A DNA stretch of 64,000 nucleotides from Progne subis subis (lineage: Eukaryota; Chordata; Aves; Passeriformes; Hirundinidae): positions 1-64,000 of the forward strand of contig JAKJHU010000140.1 of assembly GCA_022316685.1 (NCBI GenBank). The letters run 5' to 3'. Position numbers and translations under genes: made by a program. Below are positions 34,701-64,000 of the stretch, in pieces. Positions within the stretch are counted from its first letter, which is position 1, and each line of letters opens with the position of its first letter. Under the pieces are notes generated by a model. It searched no databases. It saw nothing but the letters and a program-made list of their open reading frames with translations, and was not told where the DNA came from.

Positions 34701-37515
34701 GCACATTTACAAACAGGTATTTACTTACTCTGCAAGAAACAATTGAATTTTGGAAGAGACAAGAGACCCTGGCAGCGAGGGTCCAGAATCCTCTTCTCAT
34801 CAGACGCTCTACGCATCGATCGACCAGCAGAAGGGAGAGGTGCACAACTTTCCCATTTCTATGCAGACAGAACAACTCACTCTTGTGAACTGCAATATCC
34901 TGAATATCTGCAAAACCACACACAGAGCAATACCTGCAGGACTGAACTCATTAACCAACATTCCATTCTATCCCTGAAAGAAGGTGAAAGCATATTCCCA
35001 CCTGACTGCAAATGAGTGCAAAGCACAAGGGGCATGGGGAAACCAAACACTGAGGAGTGCTGACCTAGCACCTAATCACCATAAAACACACAGTGTGTCA
35101 AAACCTTCCAGAGCTGCATTTCCAGAAGACATTCAAAAAACACACTAAATTACCAAGAAGTTTCCTTTTGCTCTGAGATGAAAAATTTAAGCCTGATAAA
35201 GATGATAAATATACGATTGTTAGCTTTGAAACAGAAGGAAAATATTCACTGGTAGAAAAACAACTTTGGCCTTCTGAAGTTTTCAAATGGAATACTTATG
35301 CTGTATGCAAACACTCCATAACAAAAGTACTGCAAACTAAACACCAAAATGGGGAGAAGGGGAAAGTCTGACTGATAATAACTATTGTAGGACTCTGCTT
35401 ATAACCATACACACAATTGTTTATGAGGGCTCACTCATTTGCCAAATATATATATTCCCTGTATGCAGTTTAGACAGGTTTTAGGTAAAAACCCCAGGTT
35501 TTAAACTTTCAGCAGACAGACTATCCTTCACAGAAGACCTGACAATGAGCCCGAGTAAAGAGGAAAGGATACTAAAGGTTAATCACCTCTATTTTAACTA
35601 CTGTATTTTATGAGTCACTCTGCATTATGTTTTGTTTCTCAAGCAGCATGTTTTCAGATCTATGGAAGCAGGGGCTGCCTGGAGGAAGCAGAGAGATGTT
35701 TAATATTCAAGGATATACTGGAGAGATAATAATTTTTTTTTTAAATATTCTGCAATCCAGCTGCAAAAATTGAGCTTGAAAAGCTTCTATGGTAGGCAAG
35801 GACTTCAGGAATGACCAGTGTAACAGACAATGTTGCAAAGCAAAGTTTAAGAAACTTTAGTCTACCTTTAACTTCACTCCAGAGTAAGACTTGAACGCTT
35901 TGGGGAAGAAAAATATAAATGCCTCTTTCTGTCCAGGTCACCACACAGTGCTCACTGCAATCAAAGGAAATGTTAACAGAGCAACAGTCAATTGTGGAAA
36001 TAGGTAAAATTAAAAAATATTGTAAAATATGGAGGAACAGCATTAGCTTAAGTATAGTAACTAAGATATGAGTCAGGTTTAGCGTGATCCTTGGGAAATT
36101 CTTACACAAAAACCTAAAGTTGGTAATACAAATCAGGAGAATATATAATCTTTTAAGCCTACTCTATCAACAGGAAGCTATGTTGTCAAATACTCACGTC
36201 AAATACAGCAGCTTGGGGAAAGATAAAGACTGTGGAGAGCAGCTGGAACCAGTATAATGAGGATCCTGCCTGCAATATAAAATTATCAAGTACAAGCATA
36301 ACTATGATAACATTACTTTTTAAAATTCTTAATCCTGTAAATACATGGCTGGCTTAAATAAATATAGTCTTGTGACAGGAGTACTCATTGCGCCCACACG
36401 GACACAACTACAGAATCCAGGTTTTGGCATTTTTGATAAACACTGGCTACACCTCTTAGAGGAGACTGTGTTAAGATGACAACTACGATTAACATTTGAC
36501 TGAAGGAATTTATTTAGTCTTTTCAGCCTTAAGGATGTCCCAAACAAGTTTATCACTGATAACACTCATGTTTCTACCTGAGAGTAACAACAGGAAGAGG
36601 TGGTGACGAGAGCAGCTGCTTGAAATGATGTGTGCTTTGCACTTCCCCATCAAAGTTCACCTCCCACATCCTCGAGCCAGGTCGAGCACAGTATATTAAT
36701 GGCTGCTGATTCCCACTGTTTTTTCCAACAGGGAAGAAACATGCTCCAAATTCTCCATCTCTCTCTTTATTACCAATCTTCCAGAACTTCTCTCTAGAGA
36801 GGAAAAAAATATACTTGTGTAAGTAAGGCAGCAATAATAAAAGCCCTAATTAGTTGTATGTTTTTCTTGAATAATAAAAAATACTCACTCCCAGCTGCTG
36901 AATTTGTTTTGGTGCTTAGGAAAAAAAAAATTGTAGTGAATATTACAAAGCCTGCCCAAAGTTTATACAAGACAGGGCGCAGAAATATTCATTAGTTGAA
37001 ATGAATGCTCAGATCAAAGAGTTTTTTTTCAGCAGAACCAGTTGTTCAACCTAGTGACAGGAAGATGTGAACATTCCCAGAAATCATTTCCAATCACATG
37101 AAAAATAAGACAGTGATTATGAATAGTCAGCATGGATTTATGGAAGCACAATCATGTTAACAGCCCCCTACGACAAAATGACTGGCATGGTAGATGAGGG
37201 GAGAACAGTGGATGTTGTTTATCTTGATTGTAGTAGAACTTTTGACACTATCCCTCCCAACATCTTCAGAAACAAACTGAGGGAGCATGGGCTAGGTAAA
37301 GAGACATTGAAGTAACTTCAGAAACTGTGTGAGACCCCAAAGTCCAGCATTTCAGAAATAAAATTGAACTTGCCTCTCAGTATCACATAAATAAGTGCGG
37401 GTAAGCGAAGATATGAGCAGCCTTCCATCCAAATAATCAAGCTGAACTACCCGAGAATCTACAGTAGTTATAATCTGGACAGGAAACATCACAAAAGTAG
37501 CAGCAGCCTACAGTT

Positions 37516-37546
<31 letters not shown>

Positions 37547-40500
37547 TAAAAAAAGGAAAGATACTGGTCTTCAGTTCGAAGTAAAGACTGCTTCATTATG
37601 TTAAAATTGCAAGATCCAGAAAAGACTCATGTATGCTGTGAATACACAGCATAAGACAGAGCAGTTCCTTTCTTCTGTCTTTACAAAGCAAAGCTTCAAT
37701 GCTCAGAAGCACAGGAGTCTAAATCCTCCTTTTCCCAAAACCACTACTGAAGATCTAAGAAAAAAAGAAGTCATATCCCTGTAGCATCCTGATATTTCTT
37801 TATAAATATTTGTTGGTTTTGTTTTTTGTTTTTTTTTCCCCTGTAACACTGAGTGTTTTATTCCTGCTATTCTGAGCTTTGTGCTTTTTCCCAATTCTCC
37901 CCACAGGTATGTTGAGCTAGCAGCTTTATGGAAACATACCAGAGGGATTAATTGATACAAAATACAACTGCTTTTGGAATTAGGTTGTTCACAAACTCAC
38001 CTTTTCTCTGTTACCCTGCCACAAATTATTCACATACCATTTTTCATACCAGCGTCTCAGTTTGCATGGGAGGATGAACAGCCTGAGACAGACTTATGGA
38101 TAAAAAAACTACTGGGAACTGCATTTGAATTTGCTATCAGTCATGATTTTTGCCAGCTTAAGAGTTGTTTTTCCTTTCTTAGGAATATGACAAAGTGCAT
38201 TATTTGAGAAATCCAACAGTCCTGTTCCTTTAATAGGCATGAACAGACACAGATTCATGGGCCTTGTCCTTTTCTCCTCTCCCTCTTCCCACAGCTGACT
38301 TCCCCCTCACCCCCCCCCTTCTTTAAATGTAATAATGCTGCTCTTAAGTCAATCTTCCATGAGGGCTAGAAAGGACCTGGAGGAAACAACTATTTCCAGG
38401 CTCTGCTCCTTTTTACTGACTAGAAAGAAAGGACCCAGTAGTAGTAAAAGCTAAAGAACATTCAAGGGCTAGAAATCAGGCTGCTATCACTGACAGGGGT
38501 ATCCTTTGCACAAAACACAAAGGATGTAGGCTTGATAATCACCTACCGTTTATTTTATCTAAACCAGATGTTTAAGAATAAAAGCATCCAGACAAAGCCA
38601 AGTAAAATCAGTCTGGGACTGCTCTTTCTCTGACCAACAGCTGAATTGAGGACTAAAACAAACAGCTGAACCTGTAGCTGGAGTCTAAGGAATCCAATAG
38701 GCTCAGAAACACCAAGACCCTTAATTTTGACACTTGCAAATACCAAAAAGCAGGATATTGACCAGTTTTTAATTCAGAACATTTGAAAGCATTTTCAAGT
38801 TGCATTAACTAAAATACACAGAATAAGGATTGGGGGAGTTCATGGGTCAGGATTTCTATGCTTGTCTTAAGAAACTGGTTCTTCATCCCAACAGTTAAAG
38901 CTACCAGAACTTCATTAGCTGGCAAGTCAGTCCTGCTCTGTTCCACTTTGCTAAAATAAAGAGATTCCACACACCACCCCCTGTGAATTAAGCTCAATCA
39001 AAGTATGCAGCATTTTACCTTTCCTTGTTTCGATGTGTTAATCTTGTTGGCTGATACTTTTCCTACATGATCTCCTACAAAAACTCGAAGGGCAGCTGTA
39101 TCCCAGCACAGAGCTGTGACTTTTCTGCCCTTATGCTCAGAGGAAACATAAATCCGTTCTGGCTTCCCACGACGTTCCTGATTCAGCTCCCAGACTACTA
39201 CAAGGCCTTGGCTAAACATGTTAAAAAGAGAATACAGGTTGAAAATAAGTCTTCTGATGTTTTATTGGTTAATAAAGCCCAAAGAAAGAGGAAACCCAAG
39301 CTAAGTGTCACACCTAACTCTCGAGAAGAATAAGTGTCCTTCTTTGCACTACAGCGTATAAGCAGCATTGTAAGGCTACTCTTACATCTATTACACTTGC
39401 CACTAAGGATGTGGAAAAACATTTAAATGGATTTTAATAGTGGAATTAACCATCAAACTCACTCTATCATGTTAATGAAAATGCTTTTCATGCTGAAAGG
39501 TCTCGGAAAGACATTTATCATCCTAATTTCACATGTATGAGTTCTGCCACAGATGTTCTGTTACAGAAATAATACTTAATCTAGAATGACTATTCCAGAA
39601 AAAAAAGTTAAGCAAGTTGTCTGTGTGGAGAATATCCTGTAGTGGCCTCCACCAGTTAACCTGGTTAAGTTAATTCTGTAAATTGTCAGCAGATGTCCAA
39701 GTCTGAAACTTGAAGCTTCTTAAAAATATTAACCTCAGGTTTGCGAGTAGATCACTCACCTGGTGGCAACAGCGACATAGTCTTCATCATACAAACAACA
39801 GGCCACCCGGGAAATGGCACCTTCCTGAAAGCAAGCACAGGAGTAAAAACAGGTAAAAGCTGTTCCTGCTCTGCCTCTACCACTGTGCAGCTTCCATCTT
39901 TAAGATATAAACCAGATTCATGTCAACAGATGCTACCATTCTGCTGTGATGTGGTTGGTTTTCACTGTTTGTTTGCAAACACTGAGTTTACTCCAAGATG
40001 CAGCTGACAACAACACAACAACATCAAGAGCAAGGACTGCAGTGCATTCCCTGATTTGGAAAGCACAGAAATCACTCTGTCTTTGCACCTTTAGAAGTTG
40101 TTTTGACAGAATTGAGGTGCTCCCAGCCTTAAAAAACTGGCTGCATTCATACTACACTGGAAGCAGCAGTTGCTCCTAGGAAATAGCACCTGGCTGTACA
40201 AATAACAATCCCTGTTCCATAAGGCAAGTCAGCCTATCTTTTCTGCAGTTATCCAGGTGTGCCACAGTTTGGTCATTCAAACACTGGGAGTTTTCTACTT
40301 GTGAGTTGCTCTGGTTGCATACTCAAAATTTTCTTCTGATCCTCAAATATTTAGGTGACTTTGTTGCTGCTGTTAAAAAGTAAGAATTTGAAAAACAAAG
40401 GTCTGACACTCTGAAGTAATTTTTTTCACACTTCATGAAATCTAATATACCACACACTCCAGAACCACAACTTATTTTAAACACAGCAGTCCAAAACTTC

Positions 40501-41268
40501 ATCTTCCTTGGACAATCCAGTAAGCTGAAGATGCCTATTGACTCTTAAAATACATTAACTTGAAATAATGTTTCTGTTCCAGCCCCATTTTTGGAAATTT
40601 TCATTTAAAATTTCATTAAAATTACCTTGTGAGTGAGAAAGAGTCTTTGCTTCCAACCATCCTTCTGGATAAGGTTCAGTCCTCCTCCTGAGCTGCCTAG
40701 AGCCAGCCATCTCTTTGACACATCTATACACGTGCACTGAAGGAATAAAAATCATAATGTATAATCTGCTAAGTTTTGATCACATAATCTTTTTCTTGCA
40801 TAATTAAGGTGGGTTTTTTAAAGGCTTAATTTTTTTATCAGCTGTACCACTCCTGAACCACTGGCAGTGAAGATTATTAAACAGCACTTTTGCAATTGGA
40901 GCAAATAGTGTAAGCTAAGTCAGGCTGTGTTAAGTACCCACAGCCGCATTTAGGAAACACACACCTACAGGATCCATTATCTTCACTCTTTCTTTCCCAA
41001 AGTACTTCCCCCACTAAGATTGTATGCACACACCCCAAAAAGAATCTGATTACTCCTACAGCTTAAACAAATAATTAGCCAAATGGGATCATTATTCGAA
41101 TTAAAAAAAAAAAAAAACCAAACAAAACACCAGTTAAAAAGCCATACACCACAAACTCACCTTGAGATGACTGGAATCCAGCCTGAGCGCAGAAAGCAAT
41201 GGATCCAAACACTCCAGCTCTGCCAAGACATGGTTGTAAGAATCTGGAATTACTGGCACAGAGGCCAT
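22744..41268 (-). CDS. HPS5: HPS5, BLOC-2 subunit (22 coding exons)
   Basis: Coding exons: 41161-41268, 40626-40736, 39760-39824, 39019-39211, 37374-37507, 36578-36793, 36198-36269, 35866-35954, 34729-34907, 34352-34510, 33119-33278, 30975-31098, 29077-29223, 28527-28601, 27437-28041, 26178-26301, 25834-25989, 25043-25162, 24635-24748, 24203-24309, 23242-23527, 22744-22804. Total 3405 nt, 1134 aa plus TAG (human about 1129). The first third (about residues 30-350) is a WD40-like propeller ([34 protein letters not shown]); then come a Ser-rich linker ([10 protein letters not shown]), a variable segment in the 605-nt exon, and a helical C-terminal region ending [14 protein letters not shown]. 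HPS5 joins HPS3 and HPS6 in BLOC-2, which directs cargo from endosomes to melanosomes and dense granules; loss causes Hermansky-Pudlak syndrome 5 in people. All introns are GT-AG except intron 6, with a GC donor. The gene is intact. Its 3' UTR end is not evident. Confidence 0.97.
25385..25470 (+). repeat. G/T-rich low-complexity tract in HPS5 intron 18
   Basis: The plus strand is almost only T and G with repeated TTTG and GGTTT units. A complementary A/C-rich tract lies at 25640-25770 in the same intron. Confidence 0.85.
25640..25770 (+). repeat. A/C-rich tract with (CAAA)n in HPS5 intron 18
   Basis: Repeated CAAA and CAAAA units, including about five consecutive CAAA units near 25728-25748. 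It is broadly complementary to the G/T-rich tract about 170 bp to its left. Confidence 0.85.
27110..27244 (-). mobile_element. tRNA-Ile-derived SINE, TguSINE1-like, in HPS5 intron 15
   Basis: Read on the minus strand from about 27244, the sequence has a tRNA-like head. A box TTGGCTCAGCTCATTAGAAT is followed by TGCTAATAATCCCAGC in the anticodon arm (AAT, isoleucine) and by GGTTCAAGTCCTGTATGGACC as B box and acceptor-stem-like end. A CR1-like 3' end follows (ACTTGATCACTGTTGTGGGT then CAACTCAGAATA). A tRNA-Ile head joined to a CR1 tail is the published structure of the songbird family TguSINE1. The family name is from memory; the structure is visible. It is in the sense orientation of HPS5. Confidence 0.78.
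37040..37322 (+). mobile_element. CR1 LINE fragment (reverse transcriptase part) in HPS5 intron 6
   Basis: The plus strand reads remains of CR1 reverse transcriptase: a block around [15 protein letters not shown] text, then [19 protein letters not shown], a stop, [12 protein letters not shown] and [11 protein letters not shown]. It is antisense to HPS5 and its right end is about 52 bp from the exon 6 donor. Both ends of the element are missing. Confidence 0.85.
37516..37555. repeat. A-run followed by (TA)n next to HPS5 exon 6
   Basis: Fifteen A, nine TA units and another A-run lie within 10 bp of the exon 6 acceptor (exon starts at 37507). On the minus strand this supplies a T-rich polypyrimidine stretch after a TA repeat. 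Confidence 0.9.
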
Positions 41269-41331
41269 GGATGCATGCAACTAGTGCTGCTCACTCATGG
41301 GTGGTGTTATGGCTTCAGCTTTCAGCTGGAC
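41161..41331 (-). other. HPS5: HPS5 exon 2 with 63 nt of 5' leader and two upstream ATGs
   Basis: The acceptor CAG at 41334-41332 opens the exon at 41331, and the main ATG is at 41268-41266. The leader holds a complete small ORF at 41298-41281 (ATG AGT GAG CAG CAC TAG). A second ATG at 41276-41274 is out of frame with the main one and runs to a TAA at 41252-41250, overlapping the HPS5 start. Confidence 0.75.
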
Positions 41332-42514
41332 CTGCCAAAAATAAAGTTCTTGATTAGTTCACTTTTTAGTATTACAGCTGGTATTCTGTGCTGAAAGAAA
41401 CAAGTGTTTTCCTACTCAAAAACCACCAGGCTTCAGTGTGCCAAAAAGAGGCCCAACAGCTGAAAAATAAGACCCCTGCTTCATTTATGAGAAGTTTTTG
41501 TTCAAGCTCATCTCTGAAAACTTAACCGATCAGATAACCCACGTGGAAATATTTAAACTGTACTCAATATTTACACCTACCTGTGAAACAAGTTAACACA
41601 TACCTACAGAAAACACCTTGTTTTATGGAAAAATGCACTCTTCCCCACAGCATGCACCATTGATTTGAAACTAACTTTCTCAAGGAAAACATTTAGCACT
41701 GGCATTTTATAACTACACTATATTCTCCCCCAAAACTAAATTTAATGAGAATTATTATCAAGTTATACCAAATTTAGAACTAGCTGTATTTGTGCATTTT
41801 GATACAAATATAAGCTATCCTCTCCACAGTTTGTCTTCTAACACATTCAAGAGCGAAAACCAAGAATTAAATAACCACTGAAATCGCAGCCTCGTATTTT
41901 TCCTAAGCAGCACATAGTTTTAAATAATTTCTTGTTGAGTTCAAAGTTTAAACTTGTACACTGCTTAACAAAATCCCAAACCTGTTACACTGCACAGTCA
42001 AGTCCTGGAATTTCTAAGTAACCTTTAGTATGCAGTCCCGTAAATTAAGGAACTCCCTCCCAAAAAAGCCGTCACAGGGGAAATCTACATTTCCTCCAAA
42101 GAAAAGCGAACGCTCACTCTCACCAGGTACTAGGAAAAGGGAAGAGGTACATTTAGCCAACGAAAATAAATTATTTCTTAAAAGATCTCAAAGCGTCTTA
42201 AAAACCTTAATGGCCACTTCTGCCCTGCTGTCTGCCACATCCCGCCTTTGTGACCCTGAGCGGCCGGCTGTGGCTGCACCCGCAACACCGCGGGACTTTC
42301 CCGCACCCGGAGTAAGGCGAAGGATCACAAAGGGCACAAGAACCCCCCCAACGCCCTTCAGAAATCGCGAGCAAGGCACGGACGAGCGCCAAGCCCCGAC
42401 GGGGCACAGCCGCCAGCCCAGGGAAGCTGCACGGCCGGAAAACACCGCTCACCCCTTCACCCTCCCGCTACCGCTCCCTCACCGCGCTCCCGGTGCCGCC
42501 TACCAAACAACGCG

Positions 42515-43066
42515 GTCACGTGATCCGCAGGAGGGTGAGGCGGAAGCGCGCGCACACGCGCGCGCCCGCTCCTCGCTGCATCACGCGCCGCCCGCGTGGA
42601 AGGAGGAAGAGGAGAAGGAAGTGGCGTCACGCGCGCCCGCCCACCCGCCGGCCACGTGACGTGCGCGGCACCGCCTCCCTCCCGGCGCGCGGGCCGGGGC
42701 CGAGGGGAGGCCCCTCCCCCGCAGCGAGGCGGTGCCGCTGACCCGGGAGCGGAGCAGGACGGGCCGCCGGGGCCGATGCCGAGGAACGAGCAGGGCCCGC
42801 GCGGACGGGTGACGACGGGGGACGGGCCGGGCGCGGCGGAGATCGGGGCGGGGGGGCGGTGGCGGTACCGTTTTACTGCCGTGCAACTGCCCCCTCTGCC
42901 CGCCGCCGTCATGGCGACGGGGGAGCGGCCGCCACGTGACCGGGACGGAGGGCGGAAGGGGCGCCAGTGCCACGTGACCGTCGGAGGCGCGCGGCGTCGG
43001 AGCTGCTCCCCTGTCACGTGGTTCGGGCCCCACCTCCGGCGCCCCGCGGCCCGTTCCGGTCACGTG
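42515..43066. promoter_or_regulatory. Six clustered GTCACGTG E-boxes (CLEAR/M-box type)
   Basis: Each of the six CACGTG hexamers (42517-42522, 42653-42658, 42933-42938, 42971-42976, 43015-43020, 43061-43066) is preceded by GT on one strand, giving GTCACGTG. Flanks are GTCACGTGAT, three times GTCACGTGGC (minus strand), GTCACGTGGT and GTCACGTGCC. The CLEAR consensus bound by TFEB, TFE3 and MITF is GTCACGTGAC; USF1/2 bind the same core. Confidence 0.85.
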
Positions 43067-43084
43067 CCCGCCCCGCCCGCCCCC

Positions 43085-43120
43085 ATGGCCCCGGCGGCGG
43101 CCGCGGCCCGACCCCCGTAG
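43085..43120 (+). other. GTF2H1: Possible upstream ORF in GTF2H1 exon 1
   Basis: An ATG with G at +4 opens an 11-codon frame of mostly Ala, Arg and Pro, ending in TAG 41 bp before the exon 1 donor. It is in the leader only if transcription starts left of 43085, which the sequence cannot show. Confidence 0.4.
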
Positions 43121-43161
43121 TGCCGCTCACACTCCGAGCAGCTCCCGGCGCAACTCGCACG
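43121..43161 (+). other. GTF2H1: End of GTF2H1 non-coding exon 1
   Basis: A consensus donor (ACG|GTAAGA) at 43161/43162 lies at the right side of the divergent promoter and fits a non-coding first exon, since the start codon is in exon 2 at 47051. The 5' limit given is arbitrary; the exon may begin up to about 80 bp earlier. Confidence 0.6.
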
Positions 43162-63934
<20,773 letters not shown>

Positions 63935-64000
63935 GTAAGGGGAAAGTGCTGTTTAATTATGTGGGTGCATATTAATAATTTCAGTCTTAACTATGAGAGG

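Noticed and set aside
42596..43120. Long open frames across the HPS5/GTF2H1 CpG island (up to 220 codons, both strands)
   Set aside because: They are rich in Arg, Pro, Gly and Ala, overlap in many frames, match no known family and lie in a promoter; GC-rich DNA lacks stop codons by chance.

Overview
The window is nuclear DNA of a bird, most probably an oscine songbird (Passeriformes). The reasons are the gene order, the class of introns, chicken-repeat-1 (CR1) LINE fragments, ERVL-type retroviral sequence, and a SINE with a tRNA-Ile head resembling the songbird family TguSINE1. No prokaryotic feature, CRISPR array or plasmid-like module is visible, and I found no sign of a wholly new biological system. 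The gene models were built by reading splice sites and checking that every exon keeps the frame.

Layout: 1-2298 is the 3' part of a decayed endogenous retrovirus (RNase H and integrase remains, then an LTR). 3600-13450 (minus) is SAAL1, 12 coding exons, intact, 469 aa. 13831-15402 (minus) is a serum amyloid A gene with 3 coding exons and a TATA/NF-kB/C-EBP-like promoter; its poly(A) signal lies only 381 bp upstream of the SAAL1 start codon. 15.6-22.7 kb is gene-poor and carries an ERVL-type solo LTR, a probable second LTR piece and a 1.15 kb CR1. 22744-41268 (minus) is HPS5, 22 coding exons, intact, 1134 aa. About 42.2-43.8 kb is a CpG island that acts as a head-to-head promoter for HPS5 and GTF2H1. 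43.1 kb to the right edge (plus) is GTF2H1; 520 codons are present and only the last exon or exons (about 28 codons judged by the human protein) are missing.

The order SAAL1-SAA-HPS5-GTF2H1 is the one known from human 11p15.1, so this is an ancient block. The products work in separate processes: SAA is a secreted acute-phase HDL apolipoprotein, SAAL1 a poorly understood intracellular protein, HPS5 a BLOC-2 subunit for lysosome-related organelles such as melanosomes, and GTF2H1 the p62 core subunit of TFIIH for transcription and DNA repair. The most striking signal is six copies of the 8-mer GTCACGTG (the CLEAR/M-box/USF type E-box) within 550 bp of the HPS5/GTF2H1 divergent promoter. Other points are two GC-AG introns (HPS5 intron 6 and SAAL1 intron 9), short upstream ORFs in both divergent transcripts, an in-frame alternative acceptor in HPS5, and LTR fragments carrying transcription signals inside introns.
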